DNA of 64,000 nt, taken from Rhodanobacter thiooxydans LCS2 (GTDB lineage Bacteria > Pseudomonadota > Gammaproteobacteria > Xanthomonadales > Rhodanobacteraceae). Made by a program: the position numbers and the translations under genes. Below the pieces are notes generated by a model, which was not told the DNA's origin, did no database searches, and worked only from the letters and a program-made list of their open reading frames with translations. This document shows positions 17,472 through 26,955 of this stretch, one piece after another (position 1 is the first letter of the stretch; each line of letters begins with the position of its first letter). The stretch spans positions 1 through 64,000 of the forward strand of contig NZ_AJXW01000009.1 in NCBI RefSeq assembly GCF_000264375.1. Reading direction: 5' to 3'.

Positions 17472-19241
17472 CTACAGGTCCGGCCCGATCACCAGATGCA
17501 GCCGGATGCCGTGCGCGCGGTCGTCATGGATCGGCGTGCCCAGGTCCACGCGGATCATGCCCACCGGCGAGCGCCAGCGCAGGCCCACGCCAGTGCCGAC
17601 CTTCGGCCGGAAGTCGGTGCCGCTGAACGCGTTGCCGGCGTCGACGAAGGCGGCCATGCCCCAGTTGCGCGTGAAGTAGTGCTCGACCTCGGCGCTGGCG
17701 ACCAGCAGGTGGTGACCGCCGATCACGCGGCCGGCACTGTTGCGCGGGCCGATCGCCTGGTAGCCGTAGCCGCGCACCGAGCGGTCGCCGCCGGCAAAGA
17801 AGCGCAGTTGCGGCGGGAGCGCCGCAAAGTCGTCGGTCCAGGTCACGCCAGCGCTGCCGCGCAGGATCAACCGGTCGCGCTGGCGCGTGCCGAACGCGCG
17901 GATCCACTTCGCGTCGGCGGTCAGTTCGCTGAAGCTGGTGTCGGACAGCAGGCCGCCGGCGGTGCTGCGCGCGGCCACGCTGAGCAGCCAGCCACGATGC
18001 ACGAAGTCGATGTTGTCGGCCTGCTTGCGCGTCAGCGCGGCCTCGCCGAACACCAGTGTGCTGTGCCCGTGCTCGACGCCGGGCGCGTTGTCCGGCTCAC
18101 CGCCGCGCTTGCCCACGGTGAAGGTGCCGGACAGTACGTGCACGCCCAGCGTGCGGGTCCAGCCGTGCCACTGGCGAGTCTCGTTGCCGACCAGCTCCAG
18201 CGTGCGCGACTGCGAGGTGGCGGTGTTCGCGTCGCGGAAGTTCGCACCGACGTTGTAGCTGCGCTGGTTGTCGCCGGGCATCGGGATCGAGTACAGCGTG
18301 GACAGCGTCTTCAGCTTCTGCGCCACCACCAGTTCGTTCTTCCACTTGTGCCCGCGCCGGTTGACCCAGCGCCGCTCCATCGCGCCGCGCATGCCGAAGC
18401 CAGTGTCGGTGCCGATGAACGGACCGCCGGTGTAGACGGTGCGCTTGGCCGGCGCCAGCTGCACGCTGACGTCGACCACGCCGCGCTTCGCCTGGTCCAC
18501 GTCCGGCTGCACGTTGACCACCGCGAAATAGTCCGCGCCGTTCAGCGCCTGCTGCAGTTCCAGCAACTGGGCCTGCGAGAAGTAGTCGCCGGACTTGAAC
18601 GGCACGTAGCGGTCAAGAAAGCCGTCCCTGAACTGCGAGCCGTCGAAGTGCACCTGGCCGTAGCGGTAACGCGGACCGACCTGCCACGCCAGCTTGATCG
18701 CCGCGCTGTGGTCGGCGCGGGTCACTTCGACCCGATGGGTGAGCAGGCGCGCGTCGAGGAAGCCGGTGGCGGTGAGCTGGGCGCTGAGCGCGTCGCGCGC
18801 CGCGTCGTAGGCACCGTGGTCCAGCGGCTCGCCCTTGAGCTGTTCGAGCGCGCGCTTCGCGTGAAGGACCGGGGGCAGGGTGGCCGCCGCCTGGTCCAGT
18901 GTCACCTCGACGGAGGTGACCTTGACCGGCTCGCTCGTCTGCACGTGCAAGGTCACCCGCCAGTCCTTGCCGACCTGCTGCAGGTCGCCGGTGACGGTCG
19001 CGTCGTAGTAACCGTATGGCTCCAGCGCAGACTTCACCTGGCCGGGCGCGCGCTCGTACAGGCGCCGCGCCTGGGCGGCGCTGACGTCGCGAGTGGCGTA
19101 TTGCGAGAGCTCCACGCCGGCGACTGCCGCTGCCTTCAGCGGGTCCGCGATGCCGTCCACCGCCAGCTGCACCCCGGCATGGGCCTGCGGTGCCAGCAGC
19201 AACAGCAACAGGAGGCTCGGGCGTCGGCAGAGACGGCGCAT
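17472..19241 (-). CDS. tamA: Autotransporter assembly factor TamA (Omp85 family)
   Basis: A 589-residue outer-membrane protein. After a signal peptide cleaved near APQAHAG come POTRA domains (about residues 24-265), then a 16-strand Omp85 barrel with the family motif GGDRSVRGYGYQ (about 487-498), and the terminal strand IRLHLVIGPDL, which lacks the common final aromatic residue. It partners TamB, encoded just downstream. The ATG at 19241 begins a normal signal sequence. The 135-bp upstream gap contains small hairpins but no gene. Confidence 0.95.
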   Translation of the reverse strand: MRRLCRRPSLLLLLLLAPQAHAGVQLAVDGIADPLKAAAVAGVELSQYATRDVSAAQARRLYERAPGQVKSALEPYGYYDATVTGDLQQVGKDWRVTLHVQTSEPVKVTSVEVTLDQAAATLPPVLHAKRALEQLKGEPLDHGAYDAARDALSAQLTATGFLDARLLTHRVEVTRADHSAAIKLAWQVGPRYRYGQVHFDGSQFRDGFLDRYVPFKSGDYFSQAQLLELQQALNGADYFAVVNVQPDVDQAKRGVVDVSVQLAPAKRTVYTGGPFIGTDTGFGMRGAMERRWVNRRGHKWKNELVVAQKLKTLSTLYSIPMPGDNQRSYNVGANFRDANTATSQSRTLELVGNETRQWHGWTRTLGVHVLSGTFTVGKRGGEPDNAPGVEHGHSTLVFGEAALTRKQADNIDFVHRGWLLSVAARSTAGGLLSDTSFSELTADAKWIRAFGTRQRDRLILRGSAGVTWTDDFAALPPQLRFFAGGDRSVRGYGYQAIGPRNSAGRVIGGHHLLVASAEVEHYFTRNWGMAAFVDAGNAFSGTDFRPKVGTGVGLRWRSPVGMIRVDLGTPIHDDRAHGIRLHLVIGPDL

Positions 19242-19377
19242 GCGTGGGGTGCCATTCTCGGCGTGTGCTTGGATGAAGGGAGCTTACCCAACTTCCCGTG
19301 GGCTTCGTATGAAGCCCGGTCGTCGCCCCGAGCAGGGCGGAACGACAGCCGGATCGGCCGCTATCGCCGAGGCGATA

Positions 19378-22056
19378 TCAGCCGGCCTTGTCGCCCGCCT
19401 TGTGCGCGATCCACGCGCCGATCACCGCCGACACGTACGGGATCGACTGCGCGGCGAGGATGAACATCCACAAGGTGCCTTCGATGTAGCGCGTGCCGTA
19501 GCCCAGCGCCATGCCGACGATGCACAGTGTCAGCGCCACCGCCATCAGCAGTTCCTCGCGTACCGGCGCGAACGCGGCGAAGCCGCTGCCGCCCAGGCGC
19601 CGGCTCTTGGCGGTGACCACGAACGAGGTTTTCTTGCGGGTCAGCCCGTGCAGGATGCCGCGCGCGATGGCGTGGCTGAGGCCCATGCTGGCCAGCGAGG
19701 CCATCAGCGTGTCGTACCAGCTGCAAGGCACGCGGGCGCGGTACAGCACGATGCCGAAGATTGCCTTGGCGAAGAAGAAGCCGATCACCGGGATCAGGAA
19801 CAGCTGCATCGGCAGGCTGAAGTATTGCGGGAAGGCGATCATGCCCGCGGTCCAGAACAGCGCCATCAGGGTGAAGATCAGGTGCAGCGCGTCGGCGAAC
19901 CAGCTGAACCAGCCGGTGAGGAAGTGGAAGCGCTGGCCGGCCGAGAGCGGGCCTTTCTGCGTCATCCACTGCCAGCGGCCCTTGAGGATCTGCATGGCGC
20001 CGAACGCCCAGCGGTAGCGCTGGCTCTTGTACGCCTTGAAGTCGGCCGGGGTGAGGCCCTTGCCCATCAGCTCGTCGACGTAGACCAGCTCGTAGCCGGC
20101 GTGCATCAGGCGCAGGCCGAGCTCGGCGTCCTCGCAGATGGTCCACTCCGACCAGCCCCCGGTGCCTTCCAGTGCGCTACGGCGGACCATCGTCATGGTG
20201 CCGTGCTGGATGATCGCGTTGCGCTCGTTGCGATGGTGCATGCCGATGCGGAAGAAGCCGTCGAACTCCCACGCGGTCATGCGGCGGAAGCGGTTATGCT
20301 CGAAATCGCGGTGCGACTGCGGGCACTGCACCACCGCCACCTTCGGGTCGTGGAAGTGGCCGGTGAGGGTGGCCAGCCAGTCCGGCCGCACCACGTAGTC
20401 GGCGTCGATCACCGCCACCACGTCAGCCTCCGGCGCAGTCTCCTTCAGGCCGAAGTTCAGCGCGCCGGCCTTGAAGCCGGGCCACGGCTCCAGGTGGAAG
20501 AAGCGGAAGCGCTTGCCCAGCTTCTCGCAATAGGCCTGCACCGGCTGCCACACTGCCGGGTCCTTGGTGTTGTTGTCGATCACCAGCACTTCGAAGTTGG
20601 CGTAGTCCAGTGCGGCCAGCGAATCCAGCGTGACCTGCACCATCTCCGGCGGCTCGTTGTAGCAGGCCAGGTGGATCGACACGAACGGCTGCTTCTCCGG
20701 CGGGTCGGGCGTGAGCATGCCGGCATGGCGAAGCCAGTCGCGCCGCCACAGCACCTCGGTGAACTCGAAGCCGTTGATCAGCAGGATAGCGAGGATGGCG
20801 ATCTGCGCCGGGAACAGCAGCGTGAGCATGGTCCAGTCGACCCAGCTCAGGTAGAAGTTGAACGGCAGCGTGGCCGACCACACGATCAGGCCGCAGGCGA
20901 GCTGGATCAGCGCGGCGAAGAAGAACCGCCCCATCAGCTTGAAGCGGCTGAAGCGGCGCGCGAACAGGATCATCGGCAGCAGCGCCAGCAGGCTCGCCGC
21001 GATCGCCTTCCACGGCCACGAGGTGTCCTCGACCACCGGGCCGGTCAGCGGGAACTTCAGTTGGCGGTCGGCGTTGAACATGCCCCAGTACGCACCGGTG
21101 CGACCCTCGCCGAGGTTCTCCTTCCACGGCTGGTCGAACGCTTCCATCAGGTAGTAGTCGATGTGCTCCGCCTTGGCTGCGTTCATCCAGTCGCGGATGA
21201 AGATCGCCTCGTTGGAGACCGACGGGTCGGCGTACTCGTGGCGGTCGCCGTTCGACGGCCAGCCGATTTCGCCGACCACCACCGGCTTGTCCGGGTAGCG
21301 CTGGCGAATCTGCTGGTAGGCGCCGAGCGCCTGATCCAGCGCCGGATGGGGGTTGCCGGAAGGGCCGCTGACCGGCACGCCGTTCCAGAACGGGAACAGG
21401 TGGATGGTGATGAAGTCCACGTGCTGCACCAGCTCGGGATACTTCAGCCAGATGTAATCCGGCTCGGCGATCGACACCGGCTGGTGCACGGCCGCGCGCA
21501 CGCGGTCCAGGTACAGCATCATCTGCTCGGGCGGCAGGTCGTTGCGGAACAGCACCTCGTTGCCCACGATGACCCGGGTGACGGTGTCCGGGTAGGCGCG
21601 CGCCTTGGCGATCAGCAGGTCGATCTCGCGCTCGTTGTTGTCCAGCCGCTTGTCGATCTCCGCACCGGCCATCACCTTCAGCCCTTCGGCCTGCGCCAGC
21701 CGGTACAACTGCGGGTTCTGCCGCATGGTGTAGGTGCGGATGTGGTCGGTGTAGCGGTGCAGTAGCTTGAGGTCGGCGGCGATCTCGTCGTCGCTGGGGT
21801 AATCCTGCTTGAACGGGCTCTGGTAGCGCTGGAACACCGACAGCGCGTAGCCGCCGACCTTGCCGTGCCAGTCCTCCGGCCCGCGCGGGTAGTTACCCCA
21901 CCACCACAGCCCGATGTTCATCGCGGCCACGATCAGGGCGAGCACGATCGCCGTGAGCAGCGGATACCGGCTGTTGTGGTTTGCTGCGGTGGCGCTCAAA
22001 AAAATCCCCGGAGGAAGCCTGCGCAACAGGCGGTAGAGCCCGAGGAGCTTAACCAA
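19378..22056 (-). CDS. GH17-GT2 fusion, NdvB-like beta-glucan synthase
   Basis: An 892-residue membrane enzyme joining a family-17 glycoside hydrolase-like domain to a cellulose-synthase-like GT2 domain. After an N-terminal membrane segment, residues about 60-330 carry the GH17 acid/base in VGNEVLFR and the nucleophile in GEIGWPS. Transmembrane helices follow at about 352-430, then GT2 with VIDADYV, ICEDAEL and QRYRW, then further helices. This architecture is known from NdvB of Bradyrhizobium and Pseudomonas, which make cyclic beta-1,3(1,6)-glucans. The product here is unproven. The first in-frame start is TTG at 22056, so the true start is uncertain; an ATG at codon 42 would cut into the first helix. 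Confidence 0.8.
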   Translation of the reverse strand: MVKLLGLYRLLRRLPPGIFLSATAANHNSRYPLLTAIVLALIVAAMNIGLWWWGNYPRGPEDWHGKVGGYALSVFQRYQSPFKQDYPSDDEIAADLKLLHRYTDHIRTYTMRQNPQLYRLAQAEGLKVMAGAEIDKRLDNNEREIDLLIAKARAYPDTVTRVIVGNEVLFRNDLPPEQMMLYLDRVRAAVHQPVSIAEPDYIWLKYPELVQHVDFITIHLFPFWNGVPVSGPSGNPHPALDQALGAYQQIRQRYPDKPVVVGEIGWPSNGDRHEYADPSVSNEAIFIRDWMNAAKAEHIDYYLMEAFDQPWKENLGEGRTGAYWGMFNADRQLKFPLTGPVVEDTSWPWKAIAASLLALLPMILFARRFSRFKLMGRFFFAALIQLACGLIVWSATLPFNFYLSWVDWTMLTLLFPAQIAILAILLINGFEFTEVLWRRDWLRHAGMLTPDPPEKQPFVSIHLACYNEPPEMVQVTLDSLAALDYANFEVLVIDNNTKDPAVWQPVQAYCEKLGKRFRFFHLEPWPGFKAGALNFGLKETAPEADVVAVIDADYVVRPDWLATLTGHFHDPKVAVVQCPQSHRDFEHNRFRRMTAWEFDGFFRIGMHHRNERNAIIQHGTMTMVRRSALEGTGGWSEWTICEDAELGLRLMHAGYELVYVDELMGKGLTPADFKAYKSQRYRWAFGAMQILKGRWQWMTQKGPLSAGQRFHFLTGWFSWFADALHLIFTLMALFWTAGMIAFPQYFSLPMQLFLIPVIGFFFAKAIFGIVLYRARVPCSWYDTLMASLASMGLSHAIARGILHGLTRKKTSFVVTAKSRRLGGSGFAAFAPVREELLMAVALTLCIVGMALGYGTRYIEGTLWMFILAAQSIPYVSAVIGAWIAHKAGDKAG

Positions 22057-22143
22057 TCCATGCCATCGGGCTCAATAAAGCGCGCCGGCTGCGGTCAGCG
22101 CAAGGTCAGGAGCGCAGCGCGCCAGGAGGCGGCCGAGACGGAA

Positions 22144-22170
22144 ACGGCGCCCTCCCTGGGAAGGCGCCGT
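22144..22170 (-). terminator. Stem-loop downstream of dps
   Basis: ACGGCGCC pairs with GGCGCCGT around an inner CCC/GGG stem, 26 bp past the dps stop. On the minus strand it is followed by TTTCC only, so it is a weak intrinsic terminator or a processing hairpin. Confidence 0.55.
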
Positions 22171-22196
22171 CGGTTCCGGGTGAATCGCCGGAAGTT

Positions 22197-22664
22197 CTAC
22201 TTCAGCAGCGAACGCAGCATCCAGGCGGTCTTTTCGTGTTCCTTCAGACGCCCGGTGACCATGTCGGCGGTGCCGTCGTCGCCGGCGGCGTTGGCGGCCT
22301 TGAGCGTGTCGCGCGCGGTGGCGGCGGCGATCTCATGGCCTTCGACCAGCTGGCCCACCATCGCCTTCCATTCCGGCACGCCGGCTTCTTCCTTGATCGC
22401 GCTGAGCTTGGCGAACTGGCTGTACGAGCCGGGGGCGAACACGTCCAGCGTGCGGATGCGCTCGGCCACCTCGTCGGCGGCCAGCCACAGTTCGTTGTAC
22501 TGGGTCTCGAACATGGTGTGCAGGCTGTTGAACTGCGGGCCGGTGACGTTCCAGTGGAAGCTGTGGGTCTTCAGGTACAGCGAGTAGGTGTCGGCCAGCA
22601 GCCGGGACAGGTGCCTGGCGACCGCCTCGCGATCCTTCCTGGCGATACCGATGGAAATGGCCAT
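22197..22664 (-). CDS. dps: Dps-family DNA-protecting ferritin
   Basis: A 155-residue Dps/miniferritin that oxidises and stores iron and shields DNA in starvation and oxidative stress. The intersubunit ferroxidase ligands are visible in the HSFHWNVTGPQF segment (about residues 33-44) and in the downstream ETQYNELWLAADEVAERIR block. The start ATG has a strong GGAAGGAG ribosome site. It is divergent from hrpA, so the 139-bp gap at 22665-22803 must hold two promoters. No LexA or OxyR site was recognised there. Confidence 0.93.
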   Translation of the reverse strand: MAISIGIARKDREAVARHLSRLLADTYSLYLKTHSFHWNVTGPQFNSLHTMFETQYNELWLAADEVAERIRTLDVFAPGSYSQFAKLSAIKEEAGVPEWKAMVGQLVEGHEIAAATARDTLKAANAAGDDGTADMVTGRLKEHEKTAWMLRSLLK

Positions 22665-22803
22665 GTGCTGCTCCTTCCTGTGGTGAGTCGATGGACCAAC
22701 CGTAGCGGGTCGCTGCCCGCGGGTGAAATGAATCCTTCGGATGTTCCCGATAGTCTGCGGCTATCGGGTTGGCGACCCGCCAGCAGCTATCATGCGCGGT
22801 CCG

Positions 22804-25800
22804 ATGAACGACACCCACTCGACCGCCAACGATTCCGCCGGTTCCGGCCTACACGGCCTGCGCGGCCAGCTGGAGACGGTATGCAGCCGCGATTTCGGTC
22901 GCCTGCTGGGCCGCTGGCGTGCGCTGTCGCGCCGTCCCGATGAAGACAAGCTGGCGTCGCTGCGCGCGGATATCGAGCGTTCCGCGGCCAAACGTCGCGC
23001 CCGCGCCGCGGCCAAGCCGCCGATCCGGCTGGACGAGTCGCTGCCGATCAGCGCGCGCGGCGAAGACATCGTGAAGCTGATCCGCGAGCATCAGGTGGTA
23101 GTGATCGCCGGCGAGACCGGTTCGGGCAAGACCACCCAGTTGCCGAAGCTGTGCCTGGCCGCCGGCCGCGGCGAGGCCGGCATGATCGGCTGCACCCAGC
23201 CGCGCCGGCTGGCCGCGCGCTCGGTGGCGCGCCGCGTGGCCGAGGAACTGGGCACGCCGCTGGGCGAGGTGGTGGGTTTCCAGGTGCGCTTCAACGACCA
23301 GGTGTCCGAGCGCACTCTGATCAAGTTCATGACCGACGGCATCCTGCTCGCCGAGACCCAGGGCGACCCGTGGCTGTCCGCCTACGACACCCTGATCATC
23401 GACGAGGCGCACGAACGCAGCCTCAACATCGACTTCCTGCTCGGCTACCTGAAACGATTGGCGACCAAGCGGCCGGAACTGAAGATCATCGTCACCTCGG
23501 CGACGATCGACACCGCGCGCTTCGCCGAACATTTCGACGGCGCACCGGTGGTGGAGGTGGAGGGGCGCGCGTACCCGGTGGAGCTGCGCTGGCGGCCGGT
23601 GGATATCCCTGTAGGAGCGCACCCTGTGCGCGATGCTCCTGGCGCGGATGTGGCGAAGAGCCATCGCGCACAGGGTGCGCTCCTACAGGCTCGTCGCGAT
23701 ATGCAGCAGGGCAGTGCCGAGCACATCGCCGCGGTGCTCGACGAGATCACCCGCGACGATCCGCGCGGCGACGTGCTGGTGTTCCTGCCCGGCGAGCGCG
23801 AGATCCGCGACGCGCACCAGCTGTTGTCGCGCCGGCAATACCGCGAGACCGAGATCCTGCCGCTGTACGCGCGGCTTTCCGCCGGCGACCAGGATCGCGT
23901 GTTCAAGCCCGGCGTGAAGCGCCGCGTGGTGCTCGCCACCAATGTGGCCGAGACCTCGCTCACCGTGCCGCGCATCCGTTACGTGATCGACACCGGCACC
24001 GCGCGGGTGAAGCGCTACAGCCAGCGCAGCCAGCTCGAACGGCTGCACGTGGAACCGATCTCGCAGGCGGCGGCCGACCAGCGCAAGGGCCGCTGCGGCC
24101 GCGTCGGCCCGGGTATCTGCTACCGCCTCTACGACGAGGCGGATTTCGCCGGCCGCGCCGCATTCACCGACCCGGAGCTGCTGCGCTCGTCGCTGGCCAA
24201 CGTGATCCTGCGCATGCTGGCGCTGAAGCTGGGCGAGGTCGACGAGTTCCCGTTCCTGGAGGCGCCCGACCCGCGCGTGGTCGCCGACGGCTTCCGCCGG
24301 CTGACCGAAATTTCCGCGATCGACGAAGCGCGCAAGCTCACCGCGATCGGCCGCAGCCTGGCGCGTCTGCCGATCGACGTGCAGCTGGCGCGCATGCTGG
24401 TCGAGGGCGAGCAGCTGCATGCCCTGCGCGAGCTGCTCGTCATCGTCGCCTTCCTCAGCATCCAGGACCCGCGTGAGCGCCCCGCCGATGCACGCCAGCA
24501 GGCCGACGCTGCACATGCCGCGTTCGCCGATCCGAAGTCCGATTTCGCCGGCGTGCTGAACCTGTGGCGCACCTATCATGACGCGCACGAGGAACTGACC
24601 CAGTCGAAACTGCGCGACTGGTGCGGGCGGCATTTCCTCAGCTTCATGCGTATGCGCGAATGGCGCGAGCTGCACCGGCAGTTGCTGCTGGTGGTGGAGG
24701 AGCTGGGGTGGAAGCTGGACGGACAGCTGCAAGCTGCACGCCCTGCTCCTCCCCCTGCGCGCAGGGGGAGGTTGGCGACCGGAGGGAGTCCTTCAGGTGA
24801 AGGGGGTAGAGCTCTTCGCGTCGCGGCACAAGATCAAAAGCAAACCCCTCCCCAAACCTCCCCTGCGACCGAAGGAAGTCCCTTTGGGGCAAGCAGGGGA
24901 GGGGGCGAGAGCGAGGCCGAGGCCGAGCGTCTTCATGAATCAGTCCATCGCTCTTTGTTGGCCGGCCTGCCCACCCAAGTCGGCCGCAAGGACGAAAAGG
25001 GCGTCTACCAGAGCACGCGCGAGCGCAAGTTCCAGCTGTTCCCCGGCTCGGCGCTGGCCAAGGCGCCGCCGAACTGGGTCTTCTGCGCGCAGATCCTTGA
25101 CGTGGGCGGGCGCGTGTGGGGCATGATGAATGCGCGGGTCGAGCCGCTGTGGATCGAGCAGCAGGCCGCGCACCTGCTGCGCACACATTGCCGCGACCCG
25201 CACTGGTCGAAGAAGCGCGGCTGTGTGGTGGCGTACGAACAGGTCAGCCTGTTTGGCCTGGTGCTGGTGGAGAAGCGGCCGGTCACCTTCCAGCAGCAGG
25301 ACCCCGCGCTGGCCCATGCGATTTTCCTGCGCGAGGCACTGGTGCGCAGCGACATCGACACGAAGGCGGATTTCGTGCGCGCCAACCAGCGCGTGCTGGA
25401 GGAAGCGCTGGGCATCGAGGCGAAGCAGCGTCGCGAAGGGCTGATCCGCCACGAGGACGAGCTGGTCGCGTTCTTCGAGGGCAAGCTGCCGCAAGACATC
25501 GCCAGCAGTCGTGCGCTGGACGCGTGGTATCGCAAGGCCCGTCCGGCCGAGCAGGCGGCGCTGCGCTGGTCGCTGGACGACGTACTGGTCGGCGGCACCG
25601 GGCTGGATGCGAAAGCGTTCCCCGCAGTGCTGGAGATTCCACCGCAGAGGTATAAGCTCGAATACCGCTTCGTCCCCGGCGACGAGGCCGACGGTGTCAC
25701 CCTGCAGCTGCCGCTGGCGATGTTGAACGCACTGCCGCCCGCGCGCTGCGAATGGCTGGTGCCCGGCCTGCTGGCCGACAAGGTGGCCGAGCTGATCCGC

Positions 25801-26955
25801 GGCCTGCCGAAAGCCTTGCGCCGCAACTTCGTGCCGGCGCCGGATTTCGCGCGTGCCTTCGTCGAGGCTGAATCGCCGCGCGACGAACTGCTGGCGAAGG
25901 CGCTGGCCGCGTTCCTGAAACGCACCACCGGCGTCGACATCACTGCCGGCGAATTCGCCGGCGTCGAACTGTCGCCACACTTCCTGATGCGTTATCGACT
26001 GCATGACGAGCGCGGCAAGACCCTGGCCAGCGGCCGCAACCTGGCCGCCTTGCGCGGGCAGTGGGAAGGCCAGGCGCGCGAGGCATTCTCGCGCAAGACC
26101 GATATCGAGCTGACCCGCGAAGACGTGGCCAGCTGGGATTTCGAGGCGATCCCCGCGCAGGTGCGTTCCGATGGCGGCCTCGCCGCGTTTCCGGCGCTGG
26201 TTGACCTGGGCGAGACGGTGGCGCTGCGCGTGTTCGAGCGCAGCGACGAGGCGCGCACGGCGCATGCCGCCGGCGTGGTGCGGCTGCTGCGCAATGCGCT
26301 GGCCAGCGAGGCGAAGCAGGCGCGCCGGCGATTGCCGATCGGCAACGCGCTGGCGCTGAAGTACGCACCGCTGGGCGGCGTGGATAGTCTGCGCGAGGAC
26401 CTGCTCGAAGGCGGCTTCGCCGACCTGCTGGCGCACCACGAGCTGGACGTGCGTAGCGCCGGCGCGTTCGAGGCGCTGCGCACGCAGTGCTCGCGCGAAT
26501 TGTTCGGCGCCGGCGTCGAGCGGCTGAAACTGGCAGAACCCGTGATCGACGCGCAGGCCGAGCTGAAGCCGTGGCTGGAGCCGCCGCTGCTGGGCTTCGC
26601 CCGCGCCAGCTACGACGACCTGCGCGAGCAGTTCGACGCGCTGCTGGTGCCCGGTTTCCTGCGCGAGCTGCCGCCATCACGGCTGGCGCACTACCCGCGC
26701 TACCTGAAGGCGATGCGCCTGCGTGGCGAACGGCTGCGCCAGGACCCGGCGAAGGACCAGCAGCGCCTGCTGCAGGTGCTGCCGTACTGGCGCGCGTACC
26801 TGCAGCAGCGCGCCGCCGGCGCCGATCCGGCCGGTCTGGACGAGTTGCGCTGGCTGATCGAGGAGTGGCGCGTGTCGCTGTTCGCGCAGGAGCTGAAGAC
26901 CGCCGAACCGGTCTCGGCCAAACGCCTGGCCAGGGCGCTGGCGGCGCTGGGCTGA
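22804..26955 (+). CDS. hrpA: ATP-dependent RNA helicase HrpA
   Basis: A DEAH-box helicase of 1383 residues. P-loop GETGSGKTT is near residue 105, the DEAH box is in IDEAHERS near 200, motif III SATIDT near 232, and motif VI QRKGRCGRVGPG near 425; OB-fold and DUF3418 regions follow to the end. HrpA acts in mRNA processing and in rescue of stalled or collided ribosomes. I chose the ATG at 22804; the frame is open 63 bases further up without homology. Two stretches are not normal HrpA: residues about 269-296 are encoded by a REPIN-like inverted repeat, and residues about 640-709 by G/C-rich repeat sequence. Both keep the frame and lie in variable linkers, so the protein should still fold. Confidence 0.96.
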   Translation: MNDTHSTANDSAGSGLHGLRGQLETVCSRDFGRLLGRWRALSRRPDEDKLASLRADIERSAAKRRARAAAKPPIRLDESLPISARGEDIVKLIREHQVVVIAGETGSGKTTQLPKLCLAAGRGEAGMIGCTQPRRLAARSVARRVAEELGTPLGEVVGFQVRFNDQVSERTLIKFMTDGILLAETQGDPWLSAYDTLIIDEAHERSLNIDFLLGYLKRLATKRPELKIIVTSATIDTARFAEHFDGAPVVEVEGRAYPVELRWRPVDIPVGAHPVRDAPGADVAKSHRAQGALLQARRDMQQGSAEHIAAVLDEITRDDPRGDVLVFLPGEREIRDAHQLLSRRQYRETEILPLYARLSAGDQDRVFKPGVKRRVVLATNVAETSLTVPRIRYVIDTGTARVKRYSQRSQLERLHVEPISQAAADQRKGRCGRVGPGICYRLYDEADFAGRAAFTDPELLRSSLANVILRMLALKLGEVDEFPFLEAPDPRVVADGFRRLTEISAIDEARKLTAIGRSLARLPIDVQLARMLVEGEQLHALRELLVIVAFLSIQDPRERPADARQQADAAHAAFADPKSDFAGVLNLWRTYHDAHEELTQSKLRDWCGRHFLSFMRMREWRELHRQLLLVVEELGWKLDGQLQAARPAPPPARRGRLATGGSPSGEGGRALRVAAQDQKQTPPQTSPATEGSPFGASRGGGESEAEAERLHESVHRSLLAGLPTQVGRKDEKGVYQSTRERKFQLFPGSALAKAPPNWVFCAQILDVGGRVWGMMNARVEPLWIEQQAAHLLRTHCRDPHWSKKRGCVVAYEQVSLFGLVLVEKRPVTFQQQDPALAHAIFLREALVRSDIDTKADFVRANQRVLEEALGIEAKQRREGLIRHEDELVAFFEGKLPQDIASSRALDAWYRKARPAEQAALRWSLDDVLVGGTGLDAKAFPAVLEIPPQRYKLEYRFVPGDEADGVTLQLPLAMLNALPPARCEWLVPGLLADKVAELIRGLPKALRRNFVPAPDFARAFVEAESPRDELLAKALAAFLKRTTGVDITAGEFAGVELSPHFLMRYRLHDERGKTLASGRNLAALRGQWEGQAREAFSRKTDIELTREDVASWDFEAIPAQVRSDGGLAAFPALVDLGETVALRVFERSDEARTAHAAGVVRLLRNALASEAKQARRRLPIGNALALKYAPLGGVDSLREDLLEGGFADLLAHHELDVRSAGAFEALRTQCSRELFGAGVERLKLAEPVIDAQAELKPWLEPPLLGFARASYDDLREQFDALLVPGFLRELPPSRLAHYPRYLKAMRLRGERLRQDPAKDQQRLLQVLPYWRAYLQQRAAGADPAGLDELRWLIEEWRVSLFAQELKTAEPVSAKRLARALAALG
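23608..23689. repeat. REPIN-like inverted repeat inside hrpA
   Basis: Two perfect 28-base arms (23608-23635 and 23662-23689) in inverted orientation around a 26-base centre, with the family boxes GTAGGAGC and GCGATG. It is translated in frame as a linker including VGAHPVRDAPG and KSHRAQGALLQ. It belongs to the same family as the pair at 4299-4375. Confidence 0.92.
24748..24906. repeat. G/C-rich repeat cluster inside hrpA
   Basis: Contains a perfect 24-base palindrome at 24748-24771 (arms CCTCCCCCTGCG / CGCAGGGGGAGG) and an inverted pair CCTCCCCTGC (24857-24866) / GCAGGGGAGG (24893-24902). The last 16 bases match the first bases of this window. It encodes a Pro/Gly/Ser-rich linker without stops. 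Confidence 0.75.

Noticed and set aside
14845-17679. 944-codon plus-strand frame opposite tamB
   Set aside because: Antisense of tamB with composition typical of shadow frames and no recognisable motif.
19093-21765. 890-codon plus-strand frame opposite the glucan synthase
   Set aside because: Antisense shadow of the GH17-GT2 gene; Arg/His/Gln-rich, no homology.
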